Below, piece by piece: positions 1-7,828 of a stretch of 64,000 nt of DNA. Position 1 is the first letter of the stretch. Each line of letters begins with the position of its first letter. The stretch lies in assembly GCA_035465395.1 (NCBI GenBank), contig DATHRK010000032.1, positions 1 to 64,000 on the forward strand. Direction: 5' to 3'. Source of the DNA: DATHRK01 sp035465395. Lineage in GTDB: Bacteria; Gemmatimonadota; Gemmatimonadetes; Longimicrobiales; RSA9. The translations under genes were made by a program, and so were the position numbers. The notes below the pieces were generated by a model that was not told the origin of the DNA, made no database searches, and saw nothing but the letters and a program-made list of their open reading frames with translations.

Positions 1-1
1 C

Positions 2-433
2 GGCCAGGGCCTGGGCGACCTGTTCGTGATCCGCGTGGCCGGCAACGTCGTCGCGCCGTCCCTGGTGGGCAGCGTGGAGTTCGCCGCGCAGGCGTTCGGC
101 ACCCGGCTCGTGGTGGTCATGGGCCACACCGACTGCGGCGCGCTCGCGGCGACGCTGGACGCGCTCGAGCGGCCGGAAGAAACCGGCTCGAAGAACCTGC
201 GGTCCATCGTGGACCGGATCCGGCCGTCCTTCGAGGCGCTCATGGCGACCGAGCTGCGGCACGACCGGGACGCGCTTTTGCGCGAGGCCGGCCGGGCGAA
301 CGTGCGCGCGTCGGTGGACCACTTGCGGCACGGCTCGGAGATCCTGGAACGGCTCGTCGCCGAGGACGGGCTGGATGTCGTCGGCGCGGAGTACTCGATC
401 GCGACCGGCCGGGTCGAGTTCCTGCATCAGTAG
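2..433 (+). CDS. Beta-class carbonic anhydrase, 3' part
   Basis: The reading frame is open from the window edge, so the start and the first zinc ligands lie outside. The visible 143 residues are the C-terminal part of a beta-carbonic anhydrase, which interconverts CO2 and bicarbonate in the cytoplasm. The motif GHTDCGA supplies the His and Cys that in this family complete the zinc site. The preceding VIRVAGNVV and the closing GAEYSIATGRVEFL are also typical. The upstream CxDSR motif cannot be checked. No downstream partner is coupled to it; 184 bases without a gene follow. Confidence 0.9.
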   Translation, partial: GQGLGDLFVIRVAGNVVAPSLVGSVEFAAQAFGTRLVVVMGHTDCGALAATLDALERPEETGSKNLRSIVDRIRPSFEALMATELRHDRDALLREAGRANVRASVDHLRHGSEILERLVAEDGLDVVGAEYSIATGRVEFLHQ

Positions 434-617
434 GCCATCGGGACCACCCCAACGTCGTAGTGGCGGTCGTCGTCGGCGGGCCTCCTTTCCTCGCGTTCGC
501 TCGTTGTCTCGCCGGCCTTGCAGGTTATTTTTCCCAGTACGGCGAACGCCGGAACCGCGAGGCGCCCCCGGACGCGGGTCCACGCGCGGGCGATGTGCCC
601 CACAGCAGGGAGGTCAC

Positions 618-1448
618 ATGCAGGTCTTCCCCAGGACCCTTGCTTCCGCAGCCTTGTCGCTACTCCTCCTCGCTGCGGCCGCTCCGGCCGCGCTGGCTCA
701 GGACGAAGCGGAAAGCGAGCAACCAGAGTACGTGGTGCTTTCCACCGCGGAGGTGTCCCCACCGAACATCGACGCGTTCACGGAGATCGTCGCCGAATTT
801 CGGCAGCTGGCGATGGATGCGGGAATCGGAGCGGACTTCCGCTGGGACGTCTACAGCCGGGACAACGAGTTCGTCCTCGTGTCATGGCGGGAAACCATGG
901 CGACCTTCGACGATCCTCAGGCGTTCATGAGGCAATTCGAGGGGGAGTACGCGGAGCGTCTTCCGGAGATCTTCCAGAGGATGGAGGATGTGGAAGCTAC
1001 TTGGGTTACCAGCGTGCTGCGGCCCCGGCAGGACTGGAGCTATCAGCCCGCGGAGGTTCCCTTCGCAGAAGGACAGCAGGGCGGCGTATTCGTATTCAGT
1101 CAGTGGCCCGGGCGCGCGTCGGAGGAGGAGTTCGCTGCCAGCGCGGAGAACCTCATCGGGTTCATCGACGAGGTCGGGTATGCGTACCCGTTGTACGCAT
1201 TCCAGGTGATGCTCGGCGATGAGCACGTGGAGTTCGTCGTCGCGTTCGACACACCGGCTGGTTTCTACGGCGAGAACTCGCTCGGCACCCTCGTGGAGGG
1301 CGCAGGGCGGATGGACGAGTGGGAGGGTCTCGTAGACGCCCACAACCAGCTACTCGCCGACACCGACAGCCAGGTCCTGTTCTACCGGCCGGAGTTGAGC
1401 TACAGGCCGGACCTGCAGGTGGCGAGCGCCGGCGGCGACGGGGGCTGA
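618..1448 (+). CDS. Secreted protein with two ABM-like halves
   Basis: I do not recognise a named family. The ATG at 618 is preceded by AGGGAGG, and residues 1-27 form a clear signal peptide ending in ALAQ, giving a 276-residue exported protein. Residues about 35-130 (a VVLSTAEVSP strand, then a helix, then FVLVSW) and about 150-255 (GGVFVFSQWPG, then helix, then FVVAF) resemble two copies of a small ferredoxin-like alpha/beta barrel as in antibiotic-biosynthesis-monooxygenase or stress-response barrel domains. No catalytic residues can be named. It stands alone between the carbonic anhydrase and a convergent lipoprotein gene. The fold suggestion is inference. Confidence 0.75.
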   Translation: MQVFPRTLASAALSLLLLAAAAPAALAQDEAESEQPEYVVLSTAEVSPPNIDAFTEIVAEFRQLAMDAGIGADFRWDVYSRDNEFVLVSWRETMATFDDPQAFMRQFEGEYAERLPEIFQRMEDVEATWVTSVLRPRQDWSYQPAEVPFAEGQQGGVFVFSQWPGRASEEEFAASAENLIGFIDEVGYAYPLYAFQVMLGDEHVEFVVAFDTPAGFYGENSLGTLVEGAGRMDEWEGLVDAHNQLLADTDSQVLFYRPELSYRPDLQVASAGGDGG

Positions 1449-1562
1449 CCTCGACCGCTCGGCAGTTTCTGCTGTTCACTGCACCGGCCCGAGGCGCGTA
1501 CTACCGGCGCTCGGGCCGGCCCGCTTCGAGGACGCTCCTGTCCACCTCGGGAACAGGACGCC

Positions 1563-2381
1563 CTAGCGGCCCGCCGCCAACTCGCCACGCCATCCCTCCT
1601 CGAGGCGCTGCCACAGCTCGGGCTGGTCGGCATAGTCCGCCTCGTCGAGCGCGAGATCGAGGAACGCCTGCAGGCCGTGGCGTTCGATGTACCAGCGGGC
1701 GAAGCTCCCTTCCTGCGTGTAGGCGAGGCGTCGCTCCTCGCGCGAGCCGCGCCTTCGATAGTGCTCGCTCTCCAGCAGCGGGAGCGTCCTGCCGAGCTCG
1801 GCCTGCATCCGCAGCGTCGCGGCGTGGAGATCCTCGCCGGCGTTGGGATAGCTCGGCCGACCGATCCGATCGTTGACGTAGACCGCCAGCCCCTCGACCA
1901 GCAGGCGGTCGGGGCGGCGCCCCCTCCCGAGCAGGTGCGTCATCTCGTGGGTGATCGACATCGGATCGTGCGCCCAGTCGGCGGTGACGTGGTCGATGCG
2001 GTCGGCGGGGAGGTAGATCGTTCCGCGGCTCGCGGTGGGAATCCCGCGCTCGTTGCTGACGCGGATCGGAACCGTATCCAGCGAGGATCCAAAGAATTCG
2101 TTGACCGCGTCCCGCGCGCGGAGTGCCTCGTCGAGAATCAGCCGCGCCTTGTCCTCGGGCACGGCGTCGACGAAGGCGACTTCGATGCCGTCCTGGTCGA
2201 TGGTATTCGGCAGGGCCATGGCGCCTGCCCGTTCGGGCTCGGGCGCTTCTGTCCCCGGCGCCGGTTGGGGCGCTTCTGCGGCCGGCTCCGGAGTGACGCC
2301 GCCGCACGCAGTAAGTGAGGCGAAGGAAGCGAGCAAGGCGACGGGGAGAAAGACAGCGGCGTGCGGAGACAGCGGTCGCAT
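1563..2381 (-). CDS. Lipoprotein with gluzincin-type peptidase motif
   Basis: The 272-residue product has a lipobox around Cys26 (SLTAC) and a proline/alanine-rich linker to about residue 55, so it is probably membrane anchored and exported. HEMTH at 145-149 followed by VEGLAVY with Glu163 gives the HExxH plus downstream Glu pattern of gluzincin (peptidase-MA-like) zinc peptidases. The later segment YTQEGSFARWYIE is also typical of that group. I start at the ATG at 2381; a GTG directly before it (2384) is possible. A GGAG lies upstream. Substrate is unknown. It ends convergent to the secreted protein at 618-1448. Confidence 0.8.
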   Translation of the reverse strand: MRPLSPHAAVFLPVALLASFASLTACGGVTPEPAAEAPQPAPGTEAPEPERAGAMALPNTIDQDGIEVAFVDAVPEDKARLILDEALRARDAVNEFFGSSLDTVPIRVSNERGIPTASRGTIYLPADRIDHVTADWAHDPMSITHEMTHLLGRGRRPDRLLVEGLAVYVNDRIGRPSYPNAGEDLHAATLRMQAELGRTLPLLESEHYRRRGSREERRLAYTQEGSFARWYIERHGLQAFLDLALDEADYADQPELWQRLEEGWRGELAAGR

Positions 2382-2393
2382 CACTCGATCTCT

Positions 2394-2702
2394 CTACTCC
2401 GACCCCGGAGCCAACGCCGCCAGGACGGCGGCTCGGACCTCGCGTGCCGAGGGCGCCCCGCTTGCTCGGCACGCCGCCCCTTCCGGCGCCAGTTCGGCAG
2501 GCGATACCACCTTCCGACCGACGAGTATGGTCGGCGAGGGATAGCCTCGGTACTGGGCGGGGATCGTCGGGTCCATCAGGTCCACCCCGATCAGTTCGAC
2601 ACTCGTATCACACTCGGCGATCGCCTCGCGAGCCGCGGCCCATGCGGAATCTGCATTGGGGCACCCCTCGAAGGTCAGGACGTGAATCGCGAGGCGGCTC
2701 AT
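2394..2702 (-). CDS. Small thioredoxin-fold protein
   Basis: This 102-residue protein has an N-terminal beta strand ending in FEGCPNAD, one cysteine where thioredoxins carry CxxC, and a cis-proline-like segment GYPSPTILVG in the middle, the layout of the short thioredoxin/glutaredoxin-like proteins often found beside heavy-metal or redox genes. A second cysteine lies near residue 80. There is no signal peptide. Its ATG overlaps the stop of the upstream VOC stub as ATGA, and its stop lies only 12 bases before the lipoprotein start, so these minus-strand genes are probably co-transcribed. The redox role is inferred from fold only. Confidence 0.7.
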   Translation of the reverse strand: MSRLAIHVLTFEGCPNADSAWAAAREAIAECDTSVELIGVDLMDPTIPAQYRGYPSPTILVGRKVVSPAELAPEGAACRASGAPSAREVRAAVLAALAPGSE

Positions 2703-2830
2703 ACGCGGTTGCTACTCCCCAGCGCCTCGCCGATCCGTAGCCGATTGCCATCCGGGTCAACGAGTTTCACCTCACGACCCCACGGCTGGTCGGCCACATC
2801 GACCCCGAACTCCCGTGCGACCTCATCCAT
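2699..2830 (-). pseudogene. C-terminal stub of a VOC/glyoxalase-family protein
   Basis: Forty-three codons encode the end of a vicinal-oxygen-chelate (glyoxalase/bleomycin-resistance) domain: a helix, then PWGREVKLVDPDGNRLRI, the hallmark last two strands. A full domain needs about 110-130 residues, and the N-terminal half is missing. The stub begins with ATG seven bases after the stop of the frameshifted YdeI-like gene and ends in an ATGA overlap with the thioredoxin-fold gene. It therefore looks like the remnant of a once complete coupled gene after an internal deletion. It might still be translated as a small protein. Confidence 0.65.
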
Positions 2831-2836
2831 CTTCCG

Positions 2837-3341
2837 TCATGACGAACTCCGGGTTCCCAGGGCAGACCCTGCACGCCTCCGGCGCGTAGCCTCGCGCTCT
2901 CCTGCCCGGACGTGCTCCGAGACGGTCCGCTGCCTCGACGGGGAGAGCCGATCCCAGCGCCTTCTCGCCGACGAATCGCGATCGAGAAGCGCCTGGATTT
3001 CTGCGGGCGGAGACCGGATCCGCTGGAGTGATGCGCACCTCGACCACGTCGCCTCGGTCGATACCGAGGTCCCTGCAATGCCTCTCCGTGAGATCGAAGA
3101 ACCAGGAGTCCTGCTTCCTCCAGTACTTCAGCGAGCGCCGGCCGATCGGGACGGCGTCGATCTCGACTTCGACGGGGGATGTGGAGGTCAGGTTCCACGT
3201 CTCGACGGATGCGCTCGGCACCGTGATGAACCTCGGAAGCGACGGATCCTTGCGTTCCACCTTCGCTTCCAGCTCGACCCACCCCCTGGATGGATTGTCG
3301 GACGGTGCCATGTGCTTTCCGATCTGGCGACGATTATTCAT
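2837..3341 (-). pseudogene. YdeI/OmpD-associated (DUF1905) protein, frameshifted
   Basis: From the ATG at 3341 (AGGTGG upstream) the frame encodes a DUF1905 domain: strands around VELEAKVER, the sequence VPIGRRSLKYW, and DRGDVVEVRITPADP. After that the frame turns into arginine-rich text. Shifting by one base at about 3001-3020 restores the expected C-terminal helix pair of this family (AEIQALLDRDSSARRRW, then QRTVSEHVRAGE), ending at a stop at 2837. Either the gene is broken or the assembly has a one-base error in a G/C run. It lies 17 bases after imuB on the same strand. Family function is poorly known; phosphate-starvation and antimicrobial-peptide links are reported for relatives. Confidence 0.7.
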
Positions 3342-3358
3342 GATACCACCTGGCGCGC

Positions 3359-4675
3359 TCAATCCCACCACCCCTGCAGCAGCCACCGGTCTCGCGTCGC
3401 GTCCCGGTAGATCCACACCAGCACCCCCTCGTCGGTCACGCAGCGATAGTACTCGCGCGCGTAGGCGTCGTCCTCCCACCACCCGCCCGAGACGCGGTCC
3501 GGTCCCGCCACGACCGTGAGCACCCGCCAGCCCCCGCGGTCGTACAAGCGGGTCGGCTGACCTTCTTCCAGGTCCACGCGCACGTCCCGCGGCTCGGGCA
3601 GAAGCTGGAGGGTGAGCGGGGCGTCGGGGGCAGGCGCGTCCTCCACAACCCGATTGTCCGCCACCTCGATCGGATCCCGCGTCCGCCACCGCGCCCGCCG
3701 CTCGGCCAGCGGGTGCGCGTCCACCTCGGGCGCCACGACCACCTCTCCGAGCTCGCCGACCAGCCGCGACAGCGCCGCCTCGACCGCGCTCGCGCTGCCG
3801 AAGCCCCGGTCGAAGAGGTCGCCCTGGCGCACCCCCGCCGGTTCGGTCGCGCCCACCTCGACCGCGATCCCGGTGACCGCGTCGGGGACGGAGAGCCGCT
3901 CCAGCCGGACGCGGATGAGGCGTAGCCAGATGTCGCGGCTGGCGGTGGGGCGGCCGGGGCGGAGCGTGCGCGACCAGGCGCTCCCGTTGGCGAGGGGCAG
4001 GGTGAGGGTCATGGCGCGGGCGTGCTCGCCGCGCGCGGCCAGCCCCTCGCAGATCGGCGTGATCAGCGCGTTGGCCGTGAACACCAGGCGCGCGGGGTCG
4101 GTGATGACGTACTCGAGAAAGTCGATCGAGGCGTGCGGGCGCAGCGGCGGGATGCGGTCGAAGAGCCGGCGCGGATCGTCCGCCCGCGCCAGCCGCCACA
4201 GGCGCGCCCCGCGCGCGCCGAACCGGACCTCGACCGCCTCCCGCGAGAGCACCGCGAGCGCGCCGCAGGTGGTGAGCCCCGTCCCCTCCAGCAGCGTCAG
4301 CAGGGAAGGGATGGGGTCCAGCAGGTCGATGGGGGCGCCGGCCAGGAAGTCCCGATCGGTCCCGGCCGGCACGATCGTGACGGCCCCGGACTCCGCCCTC
4401 CCCTCGACCCACCGCGCCGCGATCTCCGCGACCACCGGAATCCCCGCCACCCCCACCCGCACGGCGTCGTCGCATGTCTCGCAGGCCGCGCGCAGCCGCT
4501 CGGCCGTGTCCCGGAGCGGGAGGCCGCGCACGTCCGCCCAGACCATCCCCCGGCCGTCCAGCGCGACCCGGGGGACGATGTCCAGCAGCGCCTCGACGAC
4601 GTCAGGCGCGACGGGCGGGGCGGGGGGTGCCTCGTCGGTCCGCCAGGCCGGCGTCCAGAGACAGGCGATGCTCAT
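3359..4675 (-). CDS. imuB: ImuB, inactive Y-family polymerase subunit of the mutasome
   Basis: The 438-residue protein matches ImuB/DinP-like proteins, which act as adaptor subunits in SOS mutagenic repair by linking ImuA, the beta clamp and the polymerase DnaE2. The N-terminus (IACLWTPAW) sits where active Y-family polymerases have metal-binding acidic residues, and none are present here. A mid-protein segment FGARGARLWRLARADDP and the C-terminal signature GGWWEDDAYAREYYRC then WLLQGWWD are characteristic. It is slightly shorter than usual (about 480-520). The start overlaps the end of imuA by 74 bases in another frame, arguing for one transcript. Confidence 0.85.
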   Translation of the reverse strand: MSIACLWTPAWRTDEAPPAPPVAPDVVEALLDIVPRVALDGRGMVWADVRGLPLRDTAERLRAACETCDDAVRVGVAGIPVVAEIAARWVEGRAESGAVTIVPAGTDRDFLAGAPIDLLDPIPSLLTLLEGTGLTTCGALAVLSREAVEVRFGARGARLWRLARADDPRRLFDRIPPLRPHASIDFLEYVITDPARLVFTANALITPICEGLAARGEHARAMTLTLPLANGSAWSRTLRPGRPTASRDIWLRLIRVRLERLSVPDAVTGIAVEVGATEPAGVRQGDLFDRGFGSASAVEAALSRLVGELGEVVVAPEVDAHPLAERRARWRTRDPIEVADNRVVEDAPAPDAPLTLQLLPEPRDVRVDLEEGQPTRLYDRGGWRVLTVVAGPDRVSGGWWEDDAYAREYYRCVTDEGVLVWIYRDATRDRWLLQGWWD

Positions 4676-5447
4676 GAATCGCGATGGGGAGGTGGAAACG
4701 GGTGCTACGCTCCAGGCCGCCGGCGCGCGCTCGCGCGTGGATGCGGACGGCCTCGGCCAGCGCGGGCCCGGAGGGGCCCGGGCGCCAGTGGTACGCGTCG
4801 GCGTCGATCCGGGTCTCGACGTCCAGCGCGACGGACCCGCCCGAGGGAGGCGCGAACGTGGGCCTGGCGGACTTCCGAGGGCGGCGGGCCCGCACGCGCC
4901 AGGCGGTGACCCGTGAGTCGGCGGCGAAGGCCCCCGCGCTGGTCGATGTGGCGCCGCGCGAACGGCCGCCGACCCACCAGCCGCCCTCCATCAGCACCAG
5001 CGCGCCCCCGCCCTCGCGCGCCGCGCGGGCGAGCCGCCAGTGCGCCATCGGGTCCGGCCGGACGCCGGCCAGCACGACCAGCGCGAAGCCGGTGGAACGC
5101 AGCAAGATCTCGGCGCACTCCAGCGCGTCGCGCTCCGCCGTGGGCCGGAGCAACGCGGGGCCCGCAGGCCAGGAGGCGCCCGAGATCACGCTCGCCCCGT
5201 CCACCCAGGCGGCGCGCTCCCCGTGCGTGGTCGTCCGCAGACACGCCCCGCGCAGGAGCGCCGTGGCTCCGCCGCCTGCCTGCCAGCGCGTCAGGCGACC
5301 TCTGGGAAGGCCACCGGAGGGAAGGATGGCGTCGAGGTGGGCGACACCGGTCGGCACCGTTTCGGTCGTGCCGTACGTGACCGGGAGGGCGTCGGGAAAA
5401 CGCTGCTCCAGCAGACGACGGAGTTCCAGGGCGGTGGCTGCGGACAT
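4602..5447 (-). CDS. imuA: ImuA, RecA-like component of the mutasome
   Basis: This 281-residue product corresponds to ImuA (also called ImuA/SulA-like RecA homologue). The opening has the family form VPTGVAHLDAILPSGGLPRG. The segment where RecA has its P-loop reads QAGGGATALL and lacks the Lys-Thr pair, so ATP binding is doubtful, as in other ImuA proteins. A LVVLAGVRPD strand and the arginine-rich C-terminus follow. The start at 5447 is the last ATG before the divergent gabD-like gene. A repeated GAAAAC element lies 19-32 bases upstream and could be an SOS operator. No dnaE2 is present downstream. Confidence 0.8.
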   Translation of the reverse strand: MSAATALELRRLLEQRFPDALPVTYGTTETVPTGVAHLDAILPSGGLPRGRLTRWQAGGGATALLRGACLRTTTHGERAAWVDGASVISGASWPAGPALLRPTAERDALECAEILLRSTGFALVVLAGVRPDPMAHWRLARAAREGGGALVLMEGGWWVGGRSRGATSTSAGAFAADSRVTAWRVRARRPRKSARPTFAPPSGGSVALDVETRIDADAYHWRPGPSGPALAEAVRIHARARAGGLERSTRFHLPIAIHEHRLSLDAGLADRRGTPRPARRA

Positions 5448-5465
5448 GCCCCAACGTATCCCGAA

Positions 5466-5479
5466 GAAAACCCGAAAAC
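5466..5479 (-). promoter_or_regulatory. Direct repeat upstream of imuA, candidate operator
   Basis: Two copies of GAAAAC (plus strand) sit two bases apart, reading GTTTTC twice toward imuA. They lie 19-32 bases before the imuA start. Because imuAB is LexA-controlled in the bacteria where it was studied, and LexA boxes in some phyla are spaced direct repeats, this is a reasonable candidate. The spacing does not match a LexA box I know. Confidence 0.3.
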
Positions 5480-5553
5480 AAGAGGAGCGACGCGAGCCAT
5501 CCCGGGTTGTCTCGGCACGGACGATGCGCTCGTTTCGCTTGGCCCGGCCGCCT

Positions 5554-5587
5554 CGGTGCTCCACCCGGTCCACCCCGGCGAGCACCG
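5554..5587. repeat. 8-bp inverted repeat in the imuA-gabD intergenic region
   Basis: CGGTGCTC at 5554-5561 and its exact reverse complement CGAGCACC/GAGCACCG at 5580-5587 flank 18 bases. The element lies 53 bases before the dehydrogenase start and could be an operator for a dimeric repressor or a hairpin in the leader. No T-run follows, so a terminator is unlikely. Confidence 0.35.
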
Positions 5588-5639
5588 CGTCGCGCCGGCG
5601 CCGACGACCCGTGACACGAGGCCCGAACCCGAACCGCTC

Positions 5640-7004
5640 ATGGCATTCGAGTCCATAAACCCGGCCACCGAGGAAGTCCTCGCCACCTTCGACGAGCACG
5701 ACGCCGAGGAGGTCGAGCGGCGGCTCGTCGCGGCCTGGGAGACCTTCGAAGCGTGGCGGACCACGTCCTTCGAGGATCGCGCCGCGGTCCTGCGCAAAGC
5801 CGCTGACCTCCTCGAGAGCGAGAAGCGCGACTGGGCCGAACGGATGACCCGCGAGATGGGCAAGCCGATCGGCGCCGCCGTCGCCGAGGCCGAGAAGTGC
5901 GCGTGGGTCTGCCGCTACTACGCCGAGCACGGCGCGGCCTTCCTCGCCGATGAGCCGGTCGAGACCGACCACGCGCGCAGCCTCGTGCGCTACCAGCCGC
6001 TCGGCCCCGTGCTGGCGATCATGCCCTGGAACTTCCCATTCTGGCAGGTCTTCCGGTTCGCCGCGCCGGCGCTGATGGCGGGGAATACCGGCCTGCTCAA
6101 GCACGCCGCGAACGTGCCCGACTGCGCGCTCGCGATCGAGGAGATCTTCCGCCGCGCCGGGGCTCCCGTCGGGGCCTTCCAAACCCTGCTGATCGGCTCG
6201 GAACGGGTGGCTGGCGTGCTGGACGACGACCGCGTACGCGCCGCTACGCTCACCGGCAGCGAGGCCGCGGGGAGCGCCGTCGCATCCCGGGCGGGGAAGG
6301 CCCTCAAGAAGACCGTGCTGGAGCTCGGCGGCAGCGACCCGTTCGTGGTCATGCCGAGCGCCGACCTCGGCGCCGCGGTCGAGACCGCCGTGAAGGCGCG
6401 CACGATCAACAACGGCCAGTCCTGCATCGCCGCCAAGCGCTTCATCCTGCACCGCGACATCGCGGACCGGTTCCGCGACGCGTTCGTCGCCGCCATGGAG
6501 GCGTTGAAGATCGGCGACCCCATGGACGAAGCCACCGACATCGGTCCCCTCGCGACCGAAGCGATCCTCCAGGAGCTGGACCAGCAGGTGAGGGAATCGC
6601 TGGACGCCGGAGCGAAATTGCTGACCGGTGGCGCGCGCATGGAGGGGCGCGGGTGGTTCTATCCGCCGACGGTGCTGGCGGACATTCCCGAGGAGGCGCC
6701 GGCGTACTCCGAGGAGTTGTTCGGGCCGGTGGCGTCGCTGTTCGTGGTGGACGGGGTGGACGCGGCGATCGCGCTCGCGAACGCGACGGACTTCGGGCTG
6801 GGGGCGGCCGCGTGGACGCAGGACGACGGCGAGAAGGCACGGTTCGCGGACGGCATCGAGGCGGGGGGCGTGTTCCTCAACGGGATGACGGCGTCGGACC
6901 CGCGGCTGCCGTTCGGGGGGGTGAAGCGCTCGGGGTATGGGCGGGAATTGGGGAGGTTCGGGATACGGGAGTTCGTGAACGTGAAGACGGTGGTGGAGGG
7001 GTGA
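5640..7004 (+). CDS. gabD: NAD(P)-dependent succinate-semialdehyde dehydrogenase
   Basis: The 454-residue enzyme belongs to the aldehyde dehydrogenase superfamily and oxidises succinate semialdehyde to succinate in 4-aminobutyrate degradation. Visible catalytic elements are MPWNFPFW (oxyanion Asn), ELGGSD (general base Glu) and NNGQSCIAAKRF (nucleophile Cys), followed by EELFGPVAS and PFGGVKRSGYGRELG. These match the short Sad/GabD group, close to the usual 455-480 residues. The ATG at 5640 gives the family N-terminus SINPATEE. It is divergent from imuA with 192 bases between. Third-base usage changes from mostly C to mostly G over about the last 370 bases. Confidence 0.85.
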   Translation: MAFESINPATEEVLATFDEHDAEEVERRLVAAWETFEAWRTTSFEDRAAVLRKAADLLESEKRDWAERMTREMGKPIGAAVAEAEKCAWVCRYYAEHGAAFLADEPVETDHARSLVRYQPLGPVLAIMPWNFPFWQVFRFAAPALMAGNTGLLKHAANVPDCALAIEEIFRRAGAPVGAFQTLLIGSERVAGVLDDDRVRAATLTGSEAAGSAVASRAGKALKKTVLELGGSDPFVVMPSADLGAAVETAVKARTINNGQSCIAAKRFILHRDIADRFRDAFVAAMEALKIGDPMDEATDIGPLATEAILQELDQQVRESLDAGAKLLTGGARMEGRGWFYPPTVLADIPEEAPAYSEELFGPVASLFVVDGVDAAIALANATDFGLGAAAWTQDDGEKARFADGIEAGGVFLNGMTASDPRLPFGGVKRSGYGRELGRFGIREFVNVKTVVEG

Positions 7005-7102
7005 TTGTCTTACATGCATCGGTCGGTCGATCTGGATCTGCGGCACGGCCCACGGGCCGAAAGTCGCGCGAACAGAACGCGTAGATCCCGCGTAGGCGGC
7101 TC

Positions 7103-7801
7103 ATGACCCTTCGCGCTACGCTCACCCTGTTGTTGGCCGCAGCCTTCGCCGCCGCACCGTTCCTCACGCCGGGCTTCGGAGGCTATGAACCGTCGCAGTT
7201 TCCGGTTCCGCTCGAGGACCCTCCGGTCCAGCCTGCGGGCTACGCCTTCTCGATCTGGGGCCCGATCTACGCCTGGTTGGTACTCAGCGGCGCCTATGGA
7301 CTATGGCGGCGGCGGGACGACGCCGAGTGGGACGCAGCTCGTCTACCGTTGATCCTGTCGCTCGCCGTGGGCGTGTTCTGGCTGGCGGTGGCACAGAGGT
7401 CGCCTATCTGGGCCACCGTACTGATCTGGGTGATGCTCGCGGGTGCGATCGCGGCGCTGCTCCGGACGCCGAACCGTGACGTGTGGCTGCTACGGGCTCC
7501 CGTGGGTCTGTACGCGGGATGGCTCACGGCGGCGTCGGCGGTGTCGCTGGGGCTGCTCGCAGCCGGCTGGGCCGTTCCGCCGTTCGGGCCGATCGGGTGG
7601 GCGTTCGCGGCCCTGGCGGTCGCCGTGGTCGTCGCTGTCCCGACACTCCTGAGCCGCCCAACGCTCACGTACGGTGCTGCCGTAGCCTGGGGTCTGGCGG
7701 GAGTGACGGTGCAGAATGGCTTGGATGCCCTGGGCATTGTCTCGGCGTTGGCCGCCCTGGCGATCGTGGGTGTCACCCTCGCCGGTCTGCGCCGCGCTTG
7801 A
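7103..7801 (+). CDS. TspO/MBR-like integral membrane protein
   Basis: The 232-residue protein is very hydrophobic, with about six membrane segments. After the first segment it carries VQPAGYAFSIWGPIYAWL, the typical opening of tryptophan-rich sensory (TspO) proteins, and a repeat of Trp-containing helices. Bacterial TspO proteins bind tetrapyrroles and other hydrophobic ligands in the membrane, and some act in oxygen or stress responses. The tryptophan content is lower than in classical TspO, so it may be one of the TspO-related groups without a tested role. A weak AGGCGG precedes the ATG. It stands alone, convergent to the next gene. Confidence 0.7.
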   Translation: MTLRATLTLLLAAAFAAAPFLTPGFGGYEPSQFPVPLEDPPVQPAGYAFSIWGPIYAWLVLSGAYGLWRRRDDAEWDAARLPLILSLAVGVFWLAVAQRSPIWATVLIWVMLAGAIAALLRTPNRDVWLLRAPVGLYAGWLTAASAVSLGLLAAGWAVPPFGPIGWAFAALAVAVVVAVPTLLSRPTLTYGAAVAWGLAGVTVQNGLDALGIVSALAALAIVGVTLAGLRRA

Positions 7802-7828
7802 GTCGTAGACCACGGCCCGTGACCCCCC

